Positions 1-6,800 of a stretch of DNA of 7,191 nt are shown here, in pieces. The stretch lies in NCBI GenBank assembly GCA_030621455.1, contig JAUXHQ010000092.1:1-7191 (forward strand). The letters are read 5' to 3'. The notes beneath the pieces are model-generated. The model made no database searches. It saw only the letters and a program-made list of their open reading frames with translations, and was not told the origin of the DNA. The position numbers were made by a program, and so were the translations under genes. The stretch's first letter is position 1, and every line of letters starts with the position of its first letter. The DNA is from Deltaproteobacteria bacterium. Its GTDB lineage: Bacteria > Desulfobacterota > UBA8473.

Positions 1-44
1 CCTTTCTTTTCAGCACCAAACCAATGTTAATCACGCCCGTATGA

Positions 45-57
45 GGGAATAATTCCC
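45..57. promoter_or_regulatory. Perfect 13-bp palindrome, possible activator site
   Basis: The sequence GGGAAT-A-ATTCCC is a perfect inverted repeat with 6-base arms around one central base. It lies in the noncoding region ahead of the operon, centred about 155 bases upstream of the start site predicted from the sigma-54 promoter at 180-195. Enhancer-type sites for sigma-54 activators commonly lie at that distance, so it could be such a site. Only the symmetry is seen; the function is inferred and only one copy is present. Confidence 0.35.
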
Positions 58-149
58 CATTCCTTTCCAAGAGTTTCGTTCCTCCACGTCCTTCCCCATG
101 AATCAGGAAAAAAGATTAAATCAATACGGCCAATGTGTTGTAGGGTCCT

Positions 150-162
150 CTCAATCTTTGAG
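150..162. repeat. Short palindrome CTCAA-TCT-TTGAG upstream of promoter
   Basis: Five-base arms flank a 3-base centre, about 18 bases upstream of the predicted -24 element. It could be an operator half-site pair or chance; arms this short are expected to occur by chance in a window of this size. Confidence 0.2.
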
Positions 163-179
163 CCACTACTATTCACACC

Positions 180-195
180 TGGTATGGATATTGCT
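180..195 (+). promoter_or_regulatory. Putative sigma-54 (-24/-12) promoter
   Basis: The stretch TGGTATGGATATTGCT fits the sigma-54 consensus TGGCAC-N5-TTGCW at 9 of 11 defined positions. The invariant GG (181-182) and GC (193-194) are separated by exactly 10 bases. Both mismatches are C-to-T at pyrimidine positions of the wider consensus TGGYAYR-N4-TTGCW, and the purine after them is G. With the second G at -24, transcription would start near 206, giving a leader of about 41 bases before the ATG at 247. No good sigma-70 pair was found nearby; the best (TTGCTA...AAGAAT) matches 4/6 and 4/6. The site implies control by an AAA+ activator encoded elsewhere. Confidence 0.6.
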
Positions 196-246
196 AAAAA
201 TAATGTAAAAGCTGAAGAATATCGTAACCAACCGAGATAGTGAGAA

Positions 247-633
247 ATGGAAAAAAGGGGCGTTGTACTCATCACAGATCCTGACTCAGTCACCAGGGAA
301 TTGTTCCGCTCGTTCCTACAAAAAGAAGGATACAACGTTATGCTGACAGACAGAATAAGTGAGTGTATCAGCAATATACAGCAAAGGGATGTGCGTGCCC
401 TTGTTCTCGACGTTGAGGCCCCGGAAATGAAATGGTACGAATCAATTCCCATCATAAAGGGTATTAATCCATCGCTTCCCATAATCATCACTTCATCTCA
501 AAACACGCCTGAATTGGAGGCTAAGATTCGCCGTCAAAAGGTATTCTACTACCACGTGAAGTCGTTCGGGGTAGAAGAGCTGGAATTGGCAGTACGCAAT
601 GCCATGGAAAGGTACGAAGATATAGTAGAATGA
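247..633 (+). CDS. Stand-alone response regulator receiver protein
   Basis: This 128-residue protein is a single CheY-like receiver domain with no output domain. The family relays signals by phosphorylation of an aspartate, usually by a histidine kinase. Visible landmarks are strand 1 ending in TDPD (D11, D13), the phospho-acceptor D55 in LVLDVEAPE, the switch hydroxyl at T82 in IITSS, and K105 in the HVKSF motif that replaces the usual K-P. The usual acidic pair is D11-P12, so metal binding may depend on D13. A stop codon (241-243) directly precedes the ATG, which fixes the start; the ribosome site is weak (GTGAGAA-like). It is the first gene after the predicted sigma-54 promoter and lies 41 bases ahead of the FdhA-like gene, so it is probably co-transcribed. 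It lacks an AAA+ or DNA-binding domain, so it cannot itself be the sigma-54 activator. Its role here (phosphorelay, or regulation of the complex by protein contact) is unknown. Confidence 0.9.
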   Translation: MEKRGVVLITDPDSVTRELFRSFLQKEGYNVMLTDRISECISNIQQRDVRALVLDVEAPEMKWYESIPIIKGINPSLPIIITSSQNTPELEAKIRRQKVFYYHVKSFGVEELELAVRNAMERYEDIVE

Positions 634-660
634 GTGTTGAAGACATAAATACGAGAAATT

Positions 661-666
661 GAGGAG
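661..666 (+). promoter_or_regulatory. Shine-Dalgarno GAGGAG setting a TTG start
   Basis: GAGGAG lies 8 bases ahead of the TTG at 675. This supports TTG as the initiation codon of the FdhA-like gene; the ATG at 700 is out of frame. The encoded N-terminus (strand-forming DITLTINGKKI) is what a NuoG/FdhA [2Fe-2S] domain needs. Confidence 0.75.
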
Positions 667-674
667 CAGAACCC

Positions 675-3338
675 TTGGAAGATATCACTCTTACCATTAA
701 TGGAAAAAAGATCTCTTGTCAGGAAGGTACAAGTATCTTAAATGTCGCGGAAGAATATGGGATAAAGATACCCACGCTCTGCCACCATCATGACCTCGAA
801 CCGTTCGGCGCTTGTCGTCTCTGTCTGGTGGAGGAGGAGAAAACAGGACGTCTAATGGCGTCATGTGTAGCGCCCGTTGCCCAGGACATGACCATCCTGA
901 CGGATTCACCCCGTATAACGAAACACAGACGCAATATCGTACGCCTGATGATGGCTGAACATCCTGAATCCTGTCTCGTTTGTAGCAAGGGGAATCGTTG
1001 TCAGTTACGTCAGATAGCGGCTCAACTCGGTGTCGGGGAGACAGACCTCTATCCTATGCCCAATTATAAGAGATTGGAGCAGGCAAACCCTTTTATTATC
1101 AGGGACCTGAGCAAGTGCATTCTCTGTGGGAAGTGTATACGTGCAGACCATGAACTCGTTGTCGTGGGTGCAATAGACTATAACCTCAGGGGTTTTAGGT
1201 CGCGCCCTGCCACAGTCCATGACCTGCCCTTAAAAGATTCGAGTTGTACTTTCTGCGGCACATGTGTGTCTATGTGCCCGACCGGAGCGCTGGCCTCAAA
1301 AAACACACAGTACGTGGGGACCCCCGAACGAGAAGGTCTTTCTGTCTGTGGATTTTGCGGCGTAGGCTGCTCCCTGACCATGGGCGTTGCAGGTGAGCAG
1401 GTCATAGAGGTCAATCCCTCACACAGACAGGATACGGTTAATGGGGCTACCCTTTGCGTACGGGGCCACTTTGCTCACGACTTTCTAAATGCCGGCGAAC
1501 GCTTGATCCGTCCCATGATCCGCAAGGACGGCGAGCTGATCTCCGCCTCATGGGATGAAGCGTTGGAAATCGTTGCAGACCGTCTCCTTAACATAAAAAG
1601 GACGAGTGGCCCCCAGAGTGTGGCGCTACTTGGGTCCTCCAAATGCACGAATGAGGAAAATTATCTTTTTCAGAAGATAGCCAGGGTTCTTCTAGGAACA
1701 AATAACATAGACAACGGCGGTTACTCTTCCGGACAACGGTTGCTGCGTCTGATTGATGAGAAGACTGACGGGGGGTGTAGGATTCATCCCCTGGAACAGC
1801 TTGAGAAAGCGGAAGCTATCTTTGTTTTGGGCGCTAACCCTGACCAATCGGCACCTGTAGTGGGTTACTACCTCAAGAGGGCTTCCAGAAAGGGTGTCAC
1901 GCTAATAGTAGCCGATCCTAGACAAACGGAATTGGCAGACTTCGCATCCGTCTGGCTCAGTCTCCTGCCGCAGAGTGATCTTGAATTGATCAACGGTATT
2001 TCGGCACTGCTCTATCAGAAGAAGGCATATGACCCATCTTTCATAGATCGGTTTACAGAGGGGTTTGGTGAGTACGGTGATGGCCTCTCTTCCCTCGATC
2101 TCGAAAGGGTCACCGGGGTAACAGGTCTCGACCTGGATATCCTGGAAGAGACAGCCGGGTTGTTAAATGGCAAAAAGATCGCCTTTGTGATCGGACACGG
2201 AATCCTGCAACAAAGATACGGGATGCAATCCATAGAGGCCCTCTTCAACCTTTCGTTAATGACCGGAAGTCTCGGACATGCAGGAGCCGGGATTTATGGA
2301 CTTGCGAGAGAAAACAATCAGATAGGGGCATGGGATATGGGAACAGCGCCCCATGCACTTCCTGGCCGCCAACCCTTGAATGACGTCCTGAACGGTGATA
2401 CGGCACGAAGAGGCTGGGAACGTGCCTGGCAAGCAAAATTATTACCTGATCAGGGGTCTAACGTGGTCCGGATGATTGAGGAGGCGGAAAAGGGTAACCT
2501 GAAAGCACTGTATATACTGGGAGAAAACCCCCTTCGTAGTCTGCCTCAGCCCGAAAGGGTTAGGAAGGCTTTGGAGTCAGTGGATTTTGTCGTAGTGCAA
2601 GATATCTTTCCCACCGAAACCGCTGAAATTGCAGATGTGATCATGCCCGGCGCCGCTTTCTCTGAAAAGGGCGGTTCCATCACAAACATGGAAGGAAGAA
2701 TTCAGACTTTTCGGCCTGTGACTTCACCACCGGGGGAGGCCAAACCTGACTGGGAGATTCTCTTTCTTCTGGCCGCAAAGATGGGTTACACGGGGGGTAA
2801 TGATTCGCTGGAGAAAATAAGGGCGGAAATTGCCGAACTAGTACCCATGTATGCGGAGCTGGACGGACAAAGAGATGTGGCCTGGGTCAAAGAAACAAGT
2901 CAAAGGAAGCTTTTTGACCCAGGGGGAAAAGGTGGCATGATCCCTTTCTCGTCCGTTGTTTCCACTGGGGATGAGGTATATGATGACATCTATCCTTTCA
3001 CAGCCATCCTGGGGTCCGTGCGTTATCATCTGGGAAGCGGGACCCGGACCGGCTACTCGGATCGCATTGGGGAGCTCGGCTTGAAAGGGGAAATAGAGAT
3101 ATCTCCTGAAGACGGTATCAACTCAGGTCTCCGTAACGGAGACATGGTAAGGGTACTTTCCCCACATGGCTCTTTGGAGAGAGCAATAAGACTGGAAAAG
3201 AGGTTGAGGAAGGGGCTGATCTTTGTGCCGCTGGCTGTCAATGCCAATGATGCGATGAATCTCATCGGATTGACAGAGCTTTGCAGACCCGAATCACCGG
3301 GCTGGAAGACATGTCGGGTCAAACTTGAAAAATTATAG
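675..3338 (+). CDS. NuoG/FdhA-like iron-sulfur molybdopterin-family subunit
   Basis: This 887-residue cytoplasmic protein (no signal peptide) has the layout of NAD-linked formate dehydrogenase alpha subunits and NuoG. Domains in order are: a [2Fe-2S] ferredoxin domain (C36, C47, C50, C64); a His-Cys3 domain (H96, C100, C103, C109) for an N5-type [4Fe-4S]; a two-cluster ferredoxin domain (C148, C151, C154, then D158 in place of the fourth Cys; C191, C194, C197, C201); a molybdopterin-oxidoreductase domain with its own [4Fe-4S] (C225, C228, C232, C261); and a C-terminal dinucleotide-binding domain from about 772. Automatic annotation would probably say formate dehydrogenase. By eye alignment the active-site Cys/Sec-His is S352-G353, the catalytic Arg is A544 and the Lys after the cluster is R263, so formate oxidation or CO2 reduction is doubtful. 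An electron-transfer role beside the NuoE/NuoF-like proteins is more likely. It starts with TTG; no in-frame UGA is present. Confidence 0.93.
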   Translation: MEDITLTINGKKISCQEGTSILNVAEEYGIKIPTLCHHHDLEPFGACRLCLVEEEKTGRLMASCVAPVAQDMTILTDSPRITKHRRNIVRLMMAEHPESCLVCSKGNRCQLRQIAAQLGVGETDLYPMPNYKRLEQANPFIIRDLSKCILCGKCIRADHELVVVGAIDYNLRGFRSRPATVHDLPLKDSSCTFCGTCVSMCPTGALASKNTQYVGTPEREGLSVCGFCGVGCSLTMGVAGEQVIEVNPSHRQDTVNGATLCVRGHFAHDFLNAGERLIRPMIRKDGELISASWDEALEIVADRLLNIKRTSGPQSVALLGSSKCTNEENYLFQKIARVLLGTNNIDNGGYSSGQRLLRLIDEKTDGGCRIHPLEQLEKAEAIFVLGANPDQSAPVVGYYLKRASRKGVTLIVADPRQTELADFASVWLSLLPQSDLELINGISALLYQKKAYDPSFIDRFTEGFGEYGDGLSSLDLERVTGVTGLDLDILEETAGLLNGKKIAFVIGHGILQQRYGMQSIEALFNLSLMTGSLGHAGAGIYGLARENNQIGAWDMGTAPHALPGRQPLNDVLNGDTARRGWERAWQAKLLPDQGSNVVRMIEEAEKGNLKALYILGENPLRSLPQPERVRKALESVDFVVVQDIFPTETAEIADVIMPGAAFSEKGGSITNMEGRIQTFRPVTSPPGEAKPDWEILFLLAAKMGYTGGNDSLEKIRAEIAELVPMYAELDGQRDVAWVKETSQRKLFDPGGKGGMIPFSSVVSTGDEVYDDIYPFTAILGSVRYHLGSGTRTGYSDRIGELGLKGEIEISPEDGINSGLRNGDMVRVLSPHGSLERAIRLEKRLRKGLIFVPLAVNANDAMNLIGLTELCRPESPGWKTCRVKLEKL
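2881..2923 (+). repeat. Strong inverted repeat inside the FdhA-like gene
   Basis: CCTGGGTCAAA (2881-2891) is exactly complementary to TTTGACCCAGG (2913-2923). One G-T and one A-T pair can extend the 11-base stem inward, leaving a loop of about 17 bases. It falls within codons 736-750, in the linker between the molybdopterin domain and the C-terminal domain. It could form a stable mRNA hairpin. No T-run follows, so it is not a terminator. Confidence 0.6.
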
Positions 3339-3364
3339 AGACGCGACCTCCGCATTCCGCGTCT
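3339..3364 (+). repeat. Intergenic hairpin after the FdhA-like gene
   Basis: AGACGCG (3339-3345) pairs perfectly with CGCGTCT (3358-3364) around a 12-base loop, beginning directly after the TAG stop. It is followed by AAAAAC, not a T-run, so it is not a standard intrinsic terminator. Within an operon such a stem could stabilise the upstream message, mark a processing site or cause partial attenuation. It sits in the only sizeable gap (65 bases) between the redox genes. Confidence 0.55.
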
Positions 3365-3390
3365 AAAAACTACGCAACCCACAACTCTAA

Positions 3391-3396
3391 AGGGGA
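3391..3396 (+). promoter_or_regulatory. Shine-Dalgarno AGGGGA for the NuoE-like gene
   Basis: The purine-rich AGGGGA lies 7 bases ahead of the ATG at 3404 and supports that start. It lies well downstream of the intergenic hairpin, so it should be accessible. Confidence 0.6.
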
Positions 3397-3403
3397 AAAT
3401 AAG

Positions 3404-3889
3404 ATGAAACCGGAAGAGATCGATTGGGGCAGACTCGCCTCCGTCATTGAAAAACACAGAGATGAAAAGTCGTTGCTTATTCCTTTGCTGCAGGACATTC
3501 AGGAGACTTTCGGTTATATCCCTCCTAAATCCATTGAATCTGTCGCCGAAGCCATGAACCTCTTCCCCAGTCAGGTACAGGGAGTTATCTCATTTTACGC
3601 CGGGTTTTCCCTGAAACCGAAAGGCAAGTATGTGCTCAGGTGCTGCCGCGGCACAGCATGCCACGTGAAAGGAAGCCGCAGCATCTTGAGGGTCGTGGAG
3701 AAGGAACTGGGAATCAATGAGGGAGACACAAGCCCGGATTATCAATTTACGCTGGAGACCGTAGCCTGTCTCGGCGCTTGTTTTCTGGCCCCTACCATGA
3801 TGGTCAATCGAGACTATTTCGGCAAGCTTTCTCCGACTAAGGTCACCAGTATACTGGCAGAGTACAGGAAAGACAAAGAGGAGCGATGA
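3404..3889 (+). CDS. NuoE-like thioredoxin-fold [2Fe-2S] subunit
   Basis: This 161-residue protein matches the 24-kDa subunit family (NuoE, HydC, HndA), which hands electrons between the FMN of the NuoF-like partner and the rest of the complex. The N-terminal helical part carries the family signature (ILLPLLQ-type helix, FGYIPPKSIESVAEAM, SFYAGFSLKPKG). The thioredoxin-fold part holds the four [2Fe-2S] ligands: C81 and C86 in CRGTACHVKG, and C122 and C126 in CLGACFLAP. The length is normal for the family and nothing is missing. An extra Cys, C80, precedes the first ligand. There are no membrane segments, so a soluble complex is expected. Its stop overlaps the start of the NuoF-GltD gene by 4 bases (ATGA), which indicates translational coupling. 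The absence of NuoB, NuoC, NuoD or membrane subunits nearby argues for a Bfu/Hyd-type or Fdh-type enzyme and not complex I. Confidence 0.95.
   Translation: MKPEEIDWGRLASVIEKHRDEKSLLIPLLQDIQETFGYIPPKSIESVAEAMNLFPSQVQGVISFYAGFSLKPKGKYVLRCCRGTACHVKGSRSILRVVEKELGINEGDTSPDYQFTLETVACLGACFLAPTMMVNRDYFGKLSPTKVTSILAEYRKDKEER
3878..3883 (+). promoter_or_regulatory. Shine-Dalgarno GAGGAG, ambiguous start of NuoF-GltD
   Basis: GAGGAG is only 2 bases from the ATG at 3886 but 11 bases from the in-frame ATG at 3895. The first spacing is too short and the second a little long, so initiation may occur at 3895 (three residues shorter), or at 3886 by re-initiation after the overlapping stop. Confidence 0.5.
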
Positions 3890-6800
3890 AACCCATGGAG
3901 AAACTCTCGTCCATAGGACAACTGGAATGGCTCCGTAATAAACTCCAGGCCAGGACCACCGAGGGTCAAACCGTGGTCCAAGTGTGCATGACCGGCTGCC
4001 GGGCATACGGTTCCGCTTCGGTCAGGGATGCCATTGAAGAACAAGTACGGGAACAAGGCCTTTCCGGACAGGTTGAAGTCCGGGCCACCGGGTGTCACGG
4101 ATTCTGTGCCAAGGCCCCTGTTATCGCTATCGAACCACCAGGCATTAACTACCAGGAGGTGAGTCCGGAAGATGCGGGAGACATTGTGGGGCTTACCCTC
4201 AAAGGGAACCGACTTATTGACCGTCTTGCCTATAAAGATCCTCAGACTGGCAAGCCCATCTTCTATCGTAACCAGATACCGTTTTTTAAGAAGCAGGTAA
4301 AAAGGGTCCTCGCCAACTGCGGAAGGATTGATCCAACCAAAATTGAGCATTACATTGCATCCGGCGGATATCGGGCCATTGTCAAGGCGCTGTCCAAAAT
4401 GACGTCCGAGGAGGTTATCGAAGAGGTTACGACTGCTAAACTGAGGGGTCGAGGAGGCGCCGGTTTTCCCGCAGGTTCCAAATGGAAATCCGCACGCCGG
4501 GCTGAAGGACGACCAAAATATGTAATCTGCAATGCAGATGAGGGCGATCCCGGCGCTTTTATGGACAGGGCAGTCCTGGAAGGCGATCCCCATGCGGTGT
4601 TGGAGGGGATGATGATCGGCGCATATGCTATCGGAGCGGAGTACGGCCACATTTATGTAAGGGAGGAGTATCCCATTGCGGTGGAGCACTTGTTGATCGC
4701 AATCGATCAGGCGCGTTCGTACGGCCTCCTGGGGGAGAATATTCTGGGCACAGGTTTTGACTTCACCATAGAGTTAAACAGAGGGGCAGGCGCGTTCGTC
4801 TGTGGTGAAGCAACAGCACTGATGGCCTCCATTGAAGGAAAGAGAGGAATGCCAAGAGCCAAACATGTTCACACCGTGGAAAGCGGCCTGTGGAATAGAC
4901 CTAGCAACCTGAATAATGTGGAGACATGGGCTAACGTTCCCCTGATTATTAACAACGGCGCCGAATGGTACGGACAGATGGGCACGGAAAAGAGCAAAGG
5001 CACCAAAATATTCTCTCTGGCTGGCAAGGTGAATAATACGGGCCTGGTAGAGGTTCCAATAGGCGCAACTATCAAAGAGGTGGTCTTCGACATTGGTGGG
5101 GGAGTACCCAAGGGGAGACAATTCAAGGCCGTACAGATGGGGGGACCATCGGGCGGTTGTGTTCCTAGCCAGTATCTGAACCTTCCCATTGATTATGACA
5201 CACTTCAGCGCGTAGGTTCTATCATGGGCTCGGGCGGTATGGTAGTTATGGATGAAAACAACTGTATGGTTGAGATCGCCCGGTTTTTCTTGAGTTTTAC
5301 CCAGTCGGAATCATGCGGAAAATGTGCGCCCTGTCGTTTGGGCACTACACAGCTTCTGGAGATACTGACCCGAATCACCCGGGGCGAGGGACAGCTTAAG
5401 GATCTTGAGACCATCAGGGAACTGGGAGAGACGATTATGGAGTCATCCCTTTGCGGACTCGGTCGTACCTGTCCCAAACCAGCTCTCTCCACACTGAATT
5501 ATTTCTTGAAGGAATACGAAGACCATATCCTGGAACACCGCTGCGCAGGGGCAACGTGCGACACTATGGTAATATCTGCTTGCCAGCATGCTTGTCCTGC
5601 AGGGATCGATGTGCCAAACTATGTGGCGGCTATCGCGGCCGGCAAATATGAGCAGGCTGTAAAAATTATTAGAGAAAGGAACCCCTTCCCTGCCGTATGC
5701 GGTCGAATATGTATCCATCCTTGTGAGTTCAAGTGCCGGCGGGGAGAGTTGGATGAGCCGGTGGCTATCAGATCACTCAAACGCTTTGCTTCGGACTGGT
5801 ATTATGATCACATTGGACGGGCAAGCGAGCCTTTTCCCGTAACCATGGAACAGAAGGTGGCTGTTGTGGGGGCAGGGCCGGCCGGTTTGACCTGTGCCTA
5901 TTTCCTTGCAAAAATGGGTTACAGGGTGACTGTCTTTGAGGCACAGCAGGTAGCCGGCGGTATGCTCAGAATTACGGTGCCTGAGTTTCGCCTGCCCAGT
6001 TCGGTGATTCAAAGAGAGGTCGAGTACATTGAAAGCTGCGGGGTGGAGATTCATTACAATTCATCAATAGATGCGAGACATACGGTCAATGACTTGATGG
6101 CAGATGGTTATAGAGCGGTATTTATTGCAGCTGGGGCGCAGTCCAGTAAGCGTATCGAGATTCCTGGTGAAGATGAGGGCCTCGATGGCATATACTATGG
6201 TCTCCAGTTTTTGTCGGATGTCAAGATGGGCAAGAAGATTACTCTGAAAGGCAAGGTGGTTGTCATCGGGGGAGGCAATGTGGCTATTGACGTGGCCAGA
6301 ACAGCGCTCCGGTCGGGGGCCGGGGGCGTTCAAATATTCTACAGGAGGACTAGAGAGGAGATGCCGGCCTGGGAGAGAGATATTGATGAAGCTCAGGAAG
6401 AAGGGATCGTTATCAACCCTCTATGGGCGCCAAAGCGGATCATACATCAAAATGGCAAGGTCACGGGCTTGGAGTTTGTGCGGAGTATGACCGTCTTTGA
6501 TGAAGAGGGTGGTTCCCATTTGAGTATTGATGAGGGGTCGGCCCAGGTGGTTGAGGCTGAATCTGTCATTATTTCCGTGGGACAGGCTCCTGACATCAAT
6601 TTCTTATCTGAGGACAGTCAGCTTGAGAGGGCACTGTGGGGCAGCCTTGAGGTAGATGAAAACAGGCTCGCCACCAACATACCCGGTATCTTCTCAGGGG
6701 GCGATTTCACGACCGGCCCAAGTACTGTTATAAAAGCTATAGCCTCAGGAAGGAGAGCGGCGCTTGCAGTCGACAGATATCTTCAAGGGGATAGCAGCCG

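Larger units (their letters stand above)
1..246. other. Upstream noncoding region
   Basis: No gene is supported here. The region is more AT-rich than the redox genes and contains the putative sigma-54 promoter (180-195) and two short palindromes (45-57, 150-162). One plus-strand frame is open from 31 to a TAG at 238-240, but it has no ribosome site and no recognisable motif. The previous gene must end, or diverge, beyond the left edge. Confidence 0.6.

Noticed and set aside
191..220. Sigma-70 promoter TTGCTA-18-AAGAAT
   Set aside because: Each hexamer matches only 4 of 6 positions, and the first is better explained as the -12 part of the sigma-54 site.
31..240. Plus-strand open frame in the upstream region, with an ATG at 133
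   Set aside because: It has no ribosome site and no family signature, and it runs through the promoter match; 35 codons from the ATG is within chance expectation.
27..491. Minus-strand open frame of 154 codons across the leader and receiver gene
   Set aside because: It overlaps the well-supported receiver domain in antisense, and its product has no recognisable domain.
675..3338. Complex I NuoG as the identity of the large gene
   Set aside because: Neighbouring NuoB, NuoC, NuoD, NuoI and membrane subunits are absent, and the NuoF partner is fused to GltD and carries an N-terminal [2Fe-2S] domain, as in soluble Hyd/Bfu-type enzymes.
3339..3369. Rho-independent terminator after the FdhA-like gene
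   Set aside because: The stem is followed by AAAAAC and not a T-run, and the downstream genes belong to the same complex.
3814..4689. Long open frame on the minus strand (291 codons) opposite the NuoF-GltD gene
   Set aside because: It lies wholly antisense to highly conserved NuoE/NuoF coding sequence and shows no recognisable motif; it is a by-product of codon usage on the real strand.
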